From assembly GCF_000282635.1 (NCBI RefSeq), contig NZ_AKIW01000166.1:1-64000 (forward strand): a stretch of DNA of 64,000 nt. Reading direction: 5' to 3'. This document shows positions 18,444-27,066 of the stretch, one piece after another; the first letter of the stretch is position 1, and each line of letters begins with the position of its first letter. The notes under the pieces were generated by a model, which saw only the letters and a list, made by a program, of their open reading frames with translations, made no database searches and had not been told where the DNA came from. A program made the position numbers and the translations under genes. This DNA is from Variovorax sp. CF313 (lineage in GTDB: Bacteria > Pseudomonadota > Gammaproteobacteria > Burkholderiales > Burkholderiaceae_C).

Positions 18444-19202
18444 TCAGGCCGCCGCAGGGGCCCAGCCCAGCACCACGCGGCGGCTGTTGGCGCTCTTCTT
18501 CTCGATCTTGGTGACCATCACCGCCCCGATCTCGGAAGTGTTTGCAACATGCGTGCCGCCACAGGGCTGGAAGTCGATCTGGGCATCGCCGTCGCCGCCG
18601 ATGCGGATGGTGCGCACCGTGCCCGTGCCGCGCGGCGGCTGCACGCTCATGCTCTTGACCAGCGCGGGGTTGGCGTCGAGTTCCTCGTCGGTGATGGCGC
18701 CCACGGCCAGCGGATGGGCCGCTTCGACCAGTTTCGCGAGCCCGGCGGTCAGCGCTTCCTTGTCCAGCGGATCGGTCATGTGGAAGTCGATGCGCGCGTA
18801 TTCGGGCGTGATGGAGCAGCCGTTCACCGGCACCGGCACGAGGTGGCACAGCAGGTGGGAGGCGGTGTGGAAGCGCATCAGGCGATGGCGGCGCTCCCAG
18901 TCGAGGCGGGCGGTCACGGTGTCGCCGGGCTTCAGCGCGGCCAGCAGGTCGGCTTGTTCCGGGGCGGGCACGTGCACGAATTCATTCGTCGGCTGGCCTT
19001 CTTCGTTCCTGGCCTTGCGGGTGTCGGCAATGACCAGTTCGCGCCCGTCGGCCAGCGCCAGCACGCCGGTGTCGCCGGCCTGTCCGCCGCCCAGCGGATA
19101 GAACACCGTGCGGTCCAGCACGATGCCGGTTTCGTCGATACGCAGGACGCGGGCGTCGCAGGTGCGCAGGTAGGCGTCGGCTCGGAACAGGTCGTCGGTC
19201 AT
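18444..19202 (-). CDS. Alanyl-tRNA editing protein, AlaX type
   Basis: Free-standing homologue of the editing domain of alanyl-tRNA synthetase, which hydrolyses Ser- or Gly-tRNA(Ala). The protein begins with the AlaX-M type N-terminal barrel, including FYPLGGGQAGDTG at about residues 34-46. The zinc site is formed by H112-x3-H116 (FHTASHLL) and C214-x3-H218 (CGGTHVANTSE). The C terminus IEKKSANSRRVVL is typical. The 252-residue length fits AlaX-M. It is divergent from the sugar-dehydrogenase gene, with 130 bases between their starts, and 44 bases upstream of the DsbD-like gene. Confidence 0.9.
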   Translation of the reverse strand: MTDDLFRADAYLRTCDARVLRIDETGIVLDRTVFYPLGGGQAGDTGVLALADGRELVIADTRKARNEEGQPTNEFVHVPAPEQADLLAALKPGDTVTARLDWERRHRLMRFHTASHLLCHLVPVPVNGCSITPEYARIDFHMTDPLDKEALTAGLAKLVEAAHPLAVGAITDEELDANPALVKSMSVQPPRGTGTVRTIRIGGDGDAQIDFQPCGGTHVANTSEIGAVMVTKIEKKSANSRRVVLGWAPAAA

Positions 19203-19332
19203 CCGGCGATGGTAGCGGCGATGCGCAAATGAGGTGCGCCCACGCCAGAAAGCGCCCGTGGCCGACAACCCCGGGGCTGCCCGGCTGGGGATCATCCGGT
19301 GCATGCGGCACCCGGCCGCGCAAGGAACACGC

Positions 19333-20676
19333 ATGACAGCACCGCAGCAAGCATCCGCACTGGCCCTGGCCGCCGCGCTGCTGCTCGTCGCCGGCTGCGG
19401 CGAGACCGCCAAGCTGGCCCCGGAGCTCACGACCGGCCCTCGCCCGCAACTGGCCCAGCCGAACAAGACCCTGATTCCCACCGTCAACGTCGCGACCGCC
19501 GTCGGCTGGACCGACACCGCCTCGCCCATCCCCGCCGAAGGCCTGCAGGTGACGGCGCTGGCACGCGGCCTCGACCATCCGCGCTGGGTCTATACCCTGC
19601 CCAACGGCGACATCCTCGTGGCCGAGAGCAACAAGCCGCCCAAGCCGGGCGGCAGCAGCGACGGCGGCAGCGGCGTGGTCGCGAAGGTGCGCAACTGGGT
19701 CATGGGCAAGCTCATGGCCCGCGCCGGCGCGGGCGTGCCCAGCGCCAACCGCATCACCCTGCTGCGCGACGCCGACGGCGACGGCCTCGCCGAGGTGAAG
19801 CAGGTGTTCATGACCAACCTGATGTCGCCGTACGGCATGGCGCTGGTCGGCAACGAACTCTTCATCGCCAATGCCGACGCGTTGGTGAAGGTGCCGTATA
19901 CCGAGGGCCAGACCTCCATCCGCGCCAACCCGACGCTGGTGACGCAGCTGCCCGCCGGCATCAACCACCACTGGACCAAGAACGTCATCGCCAATGCCGA
20001 CGGCAGCAAGCTCTATGTGACGGTCGGCTCCAACAGCAACATCGGCGAGAACGGCCTCGCGGCTGAAGAGGGCCGTGCCGCCATCTGGGAAGTCGACACG
20101 AAGAGCGGCGAGAAGCGCCTGTTCGCGAGCGGCCTGCGCAACCCCAACGGCATGGGCTGGGACCCGGACACGAAGGCGCTGTGGACCGTGGTGAACGAGC
20201 GCGACGAGATCGGCAGCGACCTCGTGCCCGACTACCTCACCTCGGTGAAGGACGGCGCCTTCTACGGCTGGCCCTGGAGCTACTACGGCGGCATCGTCGA
20301 CGCCCGCGTCACGCCGCAGAACCCCGAGATGACGGCCAAGGCCATCGCGCCCGACTACGCGCTGGGCGCGCACGTCGCGCCGCTCGGCATGGCCTTCTCG
20401 CGGCCGGGCGGCATGCCCGACCAGTTCGCCAACGGCGTCTTCATCGGCGAGCATGGCTCGTGGAACCGCAAGCCCAAGTCGGGCTACAAGGTGGTGTTCG
20501 TGCCCTTCATCGGAGGCAAGCCCAGCGGGCCGCCGGTCGATGTGCTGACCGGCTTCCTGACCGCCGACGAAAAGGCGCAGGGCCGGCCGGTGGGCGTGGC
20601 GCTCGACAAGGGCGGGGCACTGCTGGTGGCCGACGATGTCGGCAACGCCGTGTGGCGGGTGTCGAGGGCGAAGTAG
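19333..20676 (+). CDS. PQQ-type sorbosone/glucose dehydrogenase-like beta-propeller lipoprotein
   Basis: A 447-residue exported protein. The signal peptide ends in a lipobox, VAGC, with Cys22 as the lipid anchor. The mature domain is the six-bladed beta-propeller of the soluble glucose/L-sorbosone dehydrogenase family, with HPRWVYTLPNGDILVAES, a HHWTKNVI segment, GLRNPNGMGWDP, VNERDEIG, FYGWPWSYYGG and GEHGSWNRKPKSGYKV. It probably oxidises a sugar or aldehyde in the periplasm using PQQ, but the substrate is not deducible and some relatives lack activity. ATG at 19333 is chosen because AAGGA lies six bases upstream. It stands alone between divergent AlaX and a convergent GNAT gene. Confidence 0.84.
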   Translation: MTAPQQASALALAAALLLVAGCGETAKLAPELTTGPRPQLAQPNKTLIPTVNVATAVGWTDTASPIPAEGLQVTALARGLDHPRWVYTLPNGDILVAESNKPPKPGGSSDGGSGVVAKVRNWVMGKLMARAGAGVPSANRITLLRDADGDGLAEVKQVFMTNLMSPYGMALVGNELFIANADALVKVPYTEGQTSIRANPTLVTQLPAGINHHWTKNVIANADGSKLYVTVGSNSNIGENGLAAEEGRAAIWEVDTKSGEKRLFASGLRNPNGMGWDPDTKALWTVVNERDEIGSDLVPDYLTSVKDGAFYGWPWSYYGGIVDARVTPQNPEMTAKAIAPDYALGAHVAPLGMAFSRPGGMPDQFANGVFIGEHGSWNRKPKSGYKVVFVPFIGGKPSGPPVDVLTGFLTADEKAQGRPVGVALDKGGALLVADDVGNAVWRVSRAK

Positions 20677-20682
20677 CTTTCT

Positions 20683-21237
20683 TCAGCGCTGCGGTCGGGC
20701 GATGCGGTAGAGCCTGTGCCGGCGCAGTGCGTGTCCTTCGGGCACCAGCGGATGGTCGAAGGCGCCGGCCACGTCTTCCTTCATGCCGATGCGCTCCATC
20801 ACCGCGCTCGAGCGGGTGTTGTTCCAGGCGGTGAAGGCGACGATCTCGTCCAGCCCGATCCGCTCGAAGCCGACCTGCAGCGCAGCGCGTGCGGCCTCGC
20901 TCGCGAAACCCTGGCCCCACCAGCCGCGCCCGAATCGCCAGCCGATCTCGACGCACGGCGAGAACGCAAGCGTGACCGCCGGTGAGTTCAGGCCGGTGAA
21001 GCCCATGAACCCGCCGGACGCCTTGTGCTCCACCGCCCACAAGCCCCAGCCGTTTTCCGCGAAGCGCGCGCGGATGCGATCGGCCAGCGCATCGCTGTCG
21101 GCGCGCGTGGGCAGCGGCAGCAGGAACTCCATCACCTGCGGGTCGCAAGCCAGCGCGAAGAAGGGCGCCAGATCGCTCTCGCGCCACTGGCGCAAGCGCA
21201 GGCGCGGAGTGTCGAATTCGATGGGGTCGGCGGTCAT
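20683..21237 (-). CDS. GNAT family N-acetyltransferase (RimJ/RimL-like)
   Basis: A 184-residue acetyltransferase. The N terminus TPRLRLRQWRESDLAPFFAL is the typical start of the RimJ/RimL branch that acetylates protein N termini or small molecules. The acetyl-CoA loop appears in the region GWWGQGFASEAARAAL, and the later VAFTAWNNTRSSAVMERIGM is a standard motif of this group. The start is convergent in regulation with the MarR gene: it faces it across a 72-base divergent region that contains a palindromic site, so it may share that control. The substrate is unknown. Confidence 0.82.
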   Translation of the reverse strand: MTADPIEFDTPRLRLRQWRESDLAPFFALACDPQVMEFLLPLPTRADSDALADRIRARFAENGWGLWAVEHKASGGFMGFTGLNSPAVTLAFSPCVEIGWRFGRGWWGQGFASEAARAALQVGFERIGLDEIVAFTAWNNTRSSAVMERIGMKEDVAGAFDHPLVPEGHALRRHRLYRIARPQR

Positions 21238-21260
21238 GCACCCATTGTGTCGCACGGTAT

Positions 21261-21281
21261 ATATGTCACGACGTGATATAT
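21261..21281. promoter_or_regulatory. Palindromic operator, probable MarR site
   Basis: ATATGTCACG-A-CGTGATATAT is a 21-base imperfect palindrome centred at 21271, with one mismatched pair. It lies 29 bases before the MarR start and 24 bases from the divergent GNAT start. Its size and position fit a MarR-family autoregulatory operator. Confidence 0.6.
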
Positions 21282-21309
21282 TTCGGCCATTCCGGCATCT
21301 CCCCTCGCC

Positions 21310-21735
21310 ATGGCTTCCACCCCCCGCAAGCTCGCCAAGAAAGACTTCGAGGCGCTTTCCCAGTTCCGCTACCAGATGCGCCGCTTCGAGCGCTTCTCCG
21401 AGCGCGCCGCGCAGGCCGAGGGCCTCACGCCGCAGCAATACCTGGTGCTGCTGCACATCAAGGGCGTGCCCGGCCGCGACTGGGCCTCGGTGGGCGAGAT
21501 CGCCGAACGCTTGCAGCTGCAGCCGCACGGCGCGGTTGCGCTCGTCACGCGCTGCGAAGCGCTCGGACTGGTGCAGCGCCGGCCCAGCGAAACGGACCGC
21601 CGGCAGGTCGAGGTGCACCTGCTCGCCGAGGGCGAGAAGCTGCTGCTGCGGCTGGCCGAGCTCCACCGCGCGGAACTGCGCTCGCTCAAGGGCGTGTTCG
21701 ACGTGCCGCAAATCGATCTTCCGGAAATTCCATGA
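21310..21735 (+). CDS. MarR family transcriptional regulator
   Basis: A 141-residue winged-helix regulator. The DNA-binding core contains GLTPQQYLVLLHIKG, then VGEIAERLQLQPHGAVALVTRCEALGLV as the helix-turn-helix, and the wing with the MarR-type R-x-x-x-x-x-D-R-R segment (RRPSETDRRQVEV). N- and C-terminal helices form the dimer interface. A palindrome just upstream is its likely operator. The TGA overlaps the ATG of the CLC channel gene (ATGA), so the two are co-expressed. That suggests that this regulator controls the channel gene and itself, possibly also the divergent acetyltransferase. The ligand is unknown. Confidence 0.86.
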   Translation: MASTPRKLAKKDFEALSQFRYQMRRFERFSERAAQAEGLTPQQYLVLLHIKGVPGRDWASVGEIAERLQLQPHGAVALVTRCEALGLVQRRPSETDRRQVEVHLLAEGEKLLLRLAELHRAELRSLKGVFDVPQIDLPEIP

Positions 21736-23498
21736 GCTCCAAAGCCAACTCCCATCCGCCGCGCGGCGACTTCGCGCTCAACACGCGCCTCATGCGCATC
21801 ACCGTCATGGCGGCCGTCATCGGCGCCGTCAGCACCGTGGCCGCGCGCGTGCTGCTCGACCTGATCCGCTTCTTCACCAACCTGTTCTTCTTCCAGACTT
21901 TCTCGCTGGCCGACCGTTCGCCGGCCACGCACACGCTGGGCGCCTGGGTCATCGTGGTGCCGGTGATAGGCGGTCTGATCGTCGGCCTGGTCGCGCGCTA
22001 CGGTTCCGACAAGATCCGCGGCCACGGCATTCCCGAGGCCATCGAGGCGATCCTGTTTGGCAAGAGCAAGATGTCGCCGAAGGTCGCGCTGCTCAAGCCG
22101 CTGTCCTCGGGCATCGTGATCGGCAGCGGCGGCCCGTTCGGCGCCGAAGGGCCGATCATCATGACCGGGGGCGCCATCGGCTCGCTGATCGCGCAGCACT
22201 TTCATCTCACGGCGGCCGAGCGCAAGGCGCTGCTGGTGGCGGGCGCCACGGCCGGCATGACGGCCGTGTTCGGCACGCCCGTGGCGGCGGTGCTGCTGGC
22301 CGTCGAACTGCTGCTGTTCGAGTTGCGCCCGCGCAGCCTGCTGCCGGTGGCCGTGGCCTGCGCGGTGGCGGGCTTCGCGCGGCCGTTGCTGATGGACGCC
22401 GGCCCGCTGTTCCCGCTGCAGACGGCCGTGCCCGGCCCGCTCGCCATGCTGTCGTGCGTGATCGCCGGCGTGCTGTGCGGCGCGCTGTCGGCGTCGTTGT
22501 CGATCTCGCTCTACAAGGTGGAAGACTGGTTCGGCAAGCTGCCGCTGCACTGGATGTGGTGGCCCGCCATCGGCGGCCTCGCGGTCGGCATCGGCGGCTG
22601 GCTGCAGCCGCGTGCGCTGGGCGTGGGCTACGACGTGATCGGGGACCTGCTGCACAACCACCTCGCGCTCGGCGTGGTGATCGCGCTGCTGGCGGTGAAG
22701 GCCGTCATCTGGGTCATCTCGCTAGGCTCGGGCACCTCGGGTGGCGTGCTGGCGCCGCTGCTGATGATGGGCGCCGGCCTGGGCGTGGTGCTCTCGCACA
22801 TCCTGCCGGGCAACGACCCGATGCTGTGGCCGCTGGTCTGCATGGCGGCCACGCTGGGCGGCGTGATGCGTGCGCCGCTCACCGCCACCATCTTCGCCTT
22901 CGGGCTCACGCACGACAGCAATGCGCTGCTGCCGCTGCTGACCACCTCTGCCGTGGCCTACGGCTTCACGGTGCTCACGATGCGCCGCTCGATCCTCACC
23001 GAGAAAATCGCGCGCCGCGGCTATCACATTTACCGCGAGTACGGCATCGATCCGCTGGAGCGGCATTCGGTCGAGGAGGTGATGACGCGCGAGGTGCGCA
23101 GCATCGACGCGGCCATGCCGGTGGCGCAGGCGCTGTTCAGCTACTTCGGCGAAGGGCAGGCGCACCGTGCGTTCCCCGTGCTGCGCAACGGCGCGGTGAT
23201 CGGCGTGGCCGACCGCGCGATGCTGGCCGCGCGCGGTACGTGCGACCCGATCGCGACCGTGGGCGATGCCTGCGCCGACGCGCCGCTGTACTTCGCGCTG
23301 CCTGGCGAGAACTGTCGCGCCGTCGCGACCCGGCTCGCGCGCCACCGGCTCGAACGGCTGCCGGTGGTGAAGGACGCGCAATCGCTCGCGCTGGCCGGCA
23401 TCGTGGCGCGCAGCGACCTCATCAAGCCTTCGCTCGCGCACTTCGACGAGGAAGAAAAGCGCGAGCGCATGCGCGGTCTGCCGTGGCAGTCCACGTAG
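21732..23498 (+). CDS. CLC-type chloride channel or H+/Cl- antiporter with CBS domains
   Basis: A 588-residue inner-membrane protein of the CLC family. Ion-pathway motifs are GHGIPE (residues 97-102), GSGGPFGAEGP (131-141, containing the gating glutamate) and SLGSGTSGGVLAPLL in the third signature, where the usual Phe of G-x-F-x-P is replaced by Leu. The C-terminal cytoplasmic part holds two CBS modules, starting at VEEVMTREVRSIDAAMPV and ending with LPVVKDAQSLALAGIVARSDL, which may bind adenine nucleotides. CLC proteins with CBS modules can be channels or antiporters for chloride or fluoride; the pathway here is not decided by sequence. It is translationally coupled to the upstream MarR gene and ends two bases before a convergent gene. 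Confidence 0.87.
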   Translation: MSSKANSHPPRGDFALNTRLMRITVMAAVIGAVSTVAARVLLDLIRFFTNLFFFQTFSLADRSPATHTLGAWVIVVPVIGGLIVGLVARYGSDKIRGHGIPEAIEAILFGKSKMSPKVALLKPLSSGIVIGSGGPFGAEGPIIMTGGAIGSLIAQHFHLTAAERKALLVAGATAGMTAVFGTPVAAVLLAVELLLFELRPRSLLPVAVACAVAGFARPLLMDAGPLFPLQTAVPGPLAMLSCVIAGVLCGALSASLSISLYKVEDWFGKLPLHWMWWPAIGGLAVGIGGWLQPRALGVGYDVIGDLLHNHLALGVVIALLAVKAVIWVISLGSGTSGGVLAPLLMMGAGLGVVLSHILPGNDPMLWPLVCMAATLGGVMRAPLTATIFAFGLTHDSNALLPLLTTSAVAYGFTVLTMRRSILTEKIARRGYHIYREYGIDPLERHSVEEVMTREVRSIDAAMPVAQALFSYFGEGQAHRAFPVLRNGAVIGVADRAMLAARGTCDPIATVGDACADAPLYFALPGENCRAVATRLARHRLERLPVVKDAQSLALAGIVARSDLIKPSLAHFDEEEKRERMRGLPWQST

Positions 23499-23499
23499 C

Positions 23500-24510
23500 T
23501 CAGAACCCGGCCAGCACGACTTTCCCTTGCGCCTTGCCGCTCTCGATGAGCGCATGCGCCTTCTTCAGGTTCGCCGCATTGATGGTGCCGAAGCTCGCAT
23601 TGGCGGTGGTGCGGACGCGGCCCGCGTCGACCAGCGCCGCAACCTCCGCCAGCAGCGCGCCTTGCTCGGCGACGTCCGGCGTCTCGAAGCGCGAGCGCGC
23701 GAACATCATTTCCCAGTGCAGCGAGATGCACTTGGTCTTCAGCGGCATCGCATCGAGCATCTTCATGTCGTCGATCACCGCGATCTGGCCCTGGGGCTTG
23801 AGGCTCTCGATGATCTGCGCGTAGTGCTGCTCGGTCTGCGTGAGGCTGGCGACCATGTCGACTTCGCCGATGCCGGCCGCCTTGAGCTCGGCCGCGAGCG
23901 GCTTCGAGTGGTCGATGACGGTGTGCGCGCCGAGCGCCAGGCACCATTCGCGCGTTTCGGCGCGCGAAGCGGTGGCGACGACGCGCAGCTTCGTGAGCTG
24001 GCGCGCGAGCTGGATCAGGATCGAGCCCACGCCGCCCGCGCCGCCGGTGATCAGCAGCGTCTGGCCTCCGCCGCCGCCCTTGGGCACCCGCAGGCGGTCG
24101 AACAGCAGTTCATACGCGGTGATGGTGGTCAGCGGCAGCGCGGCGGCCTGCGAGTCGTCGAGGGTCTTCGGCGCGATCGCCGCGATGCGCTCGTCCACCG
24201 CATGCAGTTCGGCGTTGGCACCCGGGCGGACGATCGAGCCCGCGTAGTAGACGCGGTCGCCCACCTTGAAGTTCTTCACGCCGCTGCCGATGGCCTCGAC
24301 CGTGCCCACGGCATCCCAGCCCAGCACCTTGGCCTGGCCGGCCTCGGGTGCGGCGTTCTTGCGGACCTTGGTGTCCACGGGGTTGACCGACACCGCCTTC
24401 ACGCGCACCAGCAGGTCCCGCGGGCCGGCCACGGGGGCGGGCAACTCGATGTCCTGCAGCGATTCGAGGTTGTCGATGGGAAGGGGCTGGTAGTAGCCGA
24501 CGGCTTTCAT
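23500..24510 (-). CDS. Zinc-type alcohol dehydrogenase-like / quinone oxidoreductase (MDR)
   Basis: A 336-residue medium-chain dehydrogenase/reductase of the zinc-less quinone-oxidoreductase branch. The N-terminal GroES-like domain has VRVKAVSVNPVDTKVR and VLGWDAVGTVEAIGSGV; the nucleotide-binding fold has LLITGGAGGVGSILIQLARQL, whose GGxGGVG loop suits NADPH. No structural zinc cysteine cluster is visible. It resembles the zinc-binding dehydrogenase family ZADH-like enzymes that reduce quinones or enones. It diverges from a LysR regulator with 86 bases between starts, the usual arrangement in which the regulator controls its neighbour. Confidence 0.86.
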   Translation of the reverse strand: MKAVGYYQPLPIDNLESLQDIELPAPVAGPRDLLVRVKAVSVNPVDTKVRKNAAPEAGQAKVLGWDAVGTVEAIGSGVKNFKVGDRVYYAGSIVRPGANAELHAVDERIAAIAPKTLDDSQAAALPLTTITAYELLFDRLRVPKGGGGGQTLLITGGAGGVGSILIQLARQLTKLRVVATASRAETREWCLALGAHTVIDHSKPLAAELKAAGIGEVDMVASLTQTEQHYAQIIESLKPQGQIAVIDDMKMLDAMPLKTKCISLHWEMMFARSRFETPDVAEQGALLAEVAALVDAGRVRTTANASFGTINAANLKKAHALIESGKAQGKVVLAGF

Positions 24511-24596
24511 GGGGAGGAACCTTTCAGTGACGATGCCTGAACTGTAGGATTGCAAGGAAGGTTTGATAAGGCGGCTTGAGTCAGCAACACTTTCAA

Positions 24597-25505
24597 ATGA
24601 AGATTGAAAATCTCTCCGACCTGCAGGTACTGGTGCAGACAGCGCGCGGCGGCACGCTCACGGCGGCGGCGCATGCGCTGGGCATCACGCCCGCGGCCGC
24701 CAGCGCCACGCTCAAGCGGCTGGAGGCACAGCTCGGCGCGCGCCTGTTCGAGCGCTCCACGCGCGCCATGCGCCTCACGCCGCAGGGCCAGACGCTGCTC
24801 GACTACGCGGTGCGCGCCTTCGAGCTGCTGGACGAGGGCGAGTCGCTCGTCACGGCCGACCGCGGCGATCTGGTCGGCACCTTGCGGGTGGCTTCGCCCT
24901 CGGACCTCACGCGCAGCACGCTGCTGCCGTGGTTCGACGAATTCCTGGCGCTGCATCCCGGCGTGCAGCTCTCGCTGTCGGTCGGCGACCGTCCGCTGGA
25001 CGTGATGCGCGACGAGGTCGATGTGGCGTTGCGCTACGGTGCGCTGGCCGATTCGCGCCTGGTGGCGCGGCCCTTCGCGCTGACCAACCCGGTGCTCACG
25101 GCGTCACCGGGCTACCTGCGCCGCCATCCCGCGCCGAAGGTGCCGCAAGACCTGGTGCACCACAACTGCCTGATCTTCAACCGCTCGGGGCGCCGCCACC
25201 GCGTCTGGCGCTTCGCGCAGAACGGCCAGTGGACCGAAGTGCGCGTGAACGGCAACCGCAGCGTGGACGACGCCTCGCTCGCGCGCGAATGGACGGTGGC
25301 GGGCTACGGCGTGTCGCTCAAGTCCGCGCTCGACGTGCGCAACGACATCCGCGAAGGCCGCCTCGTGCGCCTGCTGCCCGACTGGGAGACGGAGCCCTAC
25401 CCGCTGCATGCGCTGCTGCCGAGCGGGCGCTTCGTGCCCGCGCGCGTGCGGGCGTTCGTCGATTTCCTGGCGCTGAAGTTCGAGGCGTTGCAGGCTGTTG
25501 CCTGA
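24597..25505 (+). CDS. LysR family transcriptional regulator
   Basis: A 302-residue regulator. The N-terminal winged helix starts at residue 4 with LSDLQVLVQTARGGTLTAAA and continues ITPAAASATLKRLEAQLGARLFERSTRAMRLTPQG, matching the LysR signature. The C-terminal periplasmic-binding-protein-like effector domain begins near GTLRVASPSDL. An upstream TTG at 24576 would add seven residues; ATG at 24597 fits the family start. It probably regulates the divergent oxidoreductase gene. The inducer is unknown. Confidence 0.87.
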   Translation: MKIENLSDLQVLVQTARGGTLTAAAHALGITPAAASATLKRLEAQLGARLFERSTRAMRLTPQGQTLLDYAVRAFELLDEGESLVTADRGDLVGTLRVASPSDLTRSTLLPWFDEFLALHPGVQLSLSVGDRPLDVMRDEVDVALRYGALADSRLVARPFALTNPVLTASPGYLRRHPAPKVPQDLVHHNCLIFNRSGRRHRVWRFAQNGQWTEVRVNGNRSVDDASLAREWTVAGYGVSLKSALDVRNDIREGRLVRLLPDWETEPYPLHALLPSGRFVPARVRAFVDFLALKFEALQAVA

Positions 25506-25530
25506 GTAAAGAGGCTGCTCCGGATCGGCT

Positions 25531-25551
25531 CCCTCTCCCTCCTGGAGAGGG
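25531..25551. terminator. Hairpin in convergent intergenic region (possible bidirectional terminator or REP-like element)
   Basis: CCCTCTCC-CTCCT-GGAGAGGG forms an eight-pair stem with a five-base loop between the stops of the LysR and SDR genes. It is followed by TTGGGGTGAGGGC. I recognise this sequence as a dispersed intergenic motif of many proteobacteria. No T-tract follows on either strand, so rho-independent termination is not certain. Confidence 0.5.
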
Positions 25552-25586
25552 TTGGGGTGAGGGCGGCGGCGCTTGAAACCGCGCCT

Positions 25587-26384
25587 TCAGATCATCGGCG
25601 TCACCGCGCCGTCCATCGCCACGATGGCGCCCGTCACGTAGCTCGCCTTCGGTGACGCGAGGAAGACCACCGTGTTGGCGATTTCCTCGGGCGTCGCGAT
25701 GCGCCCCAGCGGCAGGCGTGCCTTGGCGCGCGCAAGCGCCTCATCGGTGCCGATGCCCTGCAGCTTCGCGTCGGCCTTCATGCCTTCCTGCAGCCGTTCG
25801 GTCAGCGTGAGCCCCGGGTTCACCGCGTTCACGCGCACGCCCTTGGCGGCATAGGCCGCGGCCATGCCGGCACTCACCAGCATCAGCGCTGCATTGGCCG
25901 CGCCGCCGGCCATGTGCACCGGGCTCGCGACCTTGCCGCCCTGGCCGATCACGTTGACGATGGCGCCGCGGCCGCGCTGGCCCATGCGCTTCACCACAGG
26001 GTCGATCATGTGGATGTAGGTGAAGTATTTCGCGTCCATCGCGTCGTGCCACGACGCGGCCGTCAGTTCGTCGGGCGGGGTGCGGCGCGCGGCGCCGGCC
26101 GAGTTGACGAGCACGTCGACCGCACCGAACACCTGCTCGGCCGCGTCGAGCGCGGCCACGGCGCCGGCCGGGTCCTTGAGGTCGGCCGCATGCACCGAGA
26201 TCCGGCCTTCGGCCTGCGCGAAGGCATCCACCAGCATCCTGCGGCCCTGTTCCAGATTGGCGAGATCGCGCGACACGAGGCTCACGCGTGCGCCTTCGCG
26301 CAGGAAGCCCAGCGCGCACGCCAGGCCGATGCCCTTGCTGCCGCCGGTGACGAGAACGTGCTGGTCCTGGAGCTGGAGATCCAT
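25587..26384 (-). CDS. Atypical short-chain dehydrogenase/reductase lacking the usual catalytic residues
   Basis: A 265-residue SDR-fold protein. The cofactor loop TGGSKGIG is at residues 13-20, and NSAG follows at 94-97, so nucleotide binding is expected. The position of the catalytic Tyr-x3-Lys reads H157-M-A-G-G161 in SPVHMAGGAANAAL, and the preceding Ser position is also changed (NVIGQGG). A distinct SDR subgroup that carries His and GAANAAL at this place exists, so this is probably a lineage feature rather than a recent mutation. The reaction is unknown; the residues 205-240 lid and the C-terminal GAIVAMDG motif are normal. It is a single gene, 100 bases from pgaD. Confidence 0.8.
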   Translation of the reverse strand: MDLQLQDQHVLVTGGSKGIGLACALGFLREGARVSLVSRDLANLEQGRRMLVDAFAQAEGRISVHAADLKDPAGAVAALDAAEQVFGAVDVLVNSAGAARRTPPDELTAASWHDAMDAKYFTYIHMIDPVVKRMGQRGRGAIVNVIGQGGKVASPVHMAGGAANAALMLVSAGMAAAYAAKGVRVNAVNPGLTLTERLQEGMKADAKLQGIGTDEALARAKARLPLGRIATPEEIANTVVFLASPKASYVTGAIVAMDGAVTPMI

Positions 26385-26484
26385 GAAAGAGTCCTTGATG
26401 GAGAGTGGAGTGTGGCGGTGATTGAAGCACCGCCGCGAAACCCCTGCACGGATGCGGCCGTATGCCGCCGTGCCCCGTCCGGCG

Positions 26485-27066
26485 TCAGTGCCCCGCGGCC
26501 GCGCGCTGCAGCGGCTCGGGCTCCAGCGCTCCCGGCGCGGTGTCCGTGGCGTCGCGCAGGTGGCCGTTGTTGTCGTGGTGCACCAGCAGCTGCCGCGCGC
26601 GCTGCCAGGCCGACAGCCGCGCCGGCGGCACCTCGATGTAGGAGGCCAGCGCGAACAGCGACGACTGTTCCTGGTCCGGCGGCGTCTCGCGCGTCTGCTG
26701 GCGGCGGCGCAGCGGCGCCATCACCAGCATCGAGACCAGGATCACGCCGATCGCGATGGCATAGAAACCGAGCAGCTGCATCACCTCGGGCTGCGAGCGC
26801 GCGCCGAGCACATAGGGCCATGCGTACCAGATCGCGCAGAGCCAGACGCCGAGGGTGACCGCCGGGCGCAGCACGCGCAGCCACAGATACATGGCCAGCG
26901 TGCGCAGTGGCGAGCGGCCCGTGCCGAAGGCGCGCAGCGGGATTCGTGCAGCGTCGATGATCGGCTCGTCCACCGCGGGCTGTCCCCAGGAGCGCTGGCG
27001 GCTCGGCGGCGGCTTGTCGTCGTGCGTCTCGTGCAGGCGGCTTTGGGCATGGGTCTCAGGGCGCAT
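26485..27066 (-). CDS. pgaD: Poly-beta-1,6-GlcNAc synthase accessory subunit PgaD
   Basis: A 193-residue inner-membrane protein. After about 60 polar residues, which include DEPIIDAARIPL, it has two transmembrane helices (about residues 70-92 and 97-118) and a polar cytoplasmic tail of about 75 residues. PgaD supports PgaC in polymerising N-acetylglucosamine and is the site of cyclic-di-GMP control in E. coli together with PgaC. Sequence similarity is limited, as usual for PgaD, so the call rests on topology, length and its place directly after pgaC. The start overlaps the end of pgaC by 11 bases. Confidence 0.85.
   Translation of the reverse strand: MRPETHAQSRLHETHDDKPPPSRQRSWGQPAVDEPIIDAARIPLRAFGTGRSPLRTLAMYLWLRVLRPAVTLGVWLCAIWYAWPYVLGARSQPEVMQLLGFYAIAIGVILVSMLVMAPLRRRQQTRETPPDQEQSSLFALASYIEVPPARLSAWQRARQLLVHHDNNGHLRDATDTAPGALEPEPLQRAAAGH

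Noticed and set aside
16165..19101. Plus-strand open frame of 978 codons opposite the DsbD-like and AlaX genes
   Set aside because: It is a shadow of real genes on the minus strand; no motif and no ribosome binding site.
24511..24596. A specific LysR operator
   Set aside because: No convincing T-N11-A dyad in the 86-base gap.
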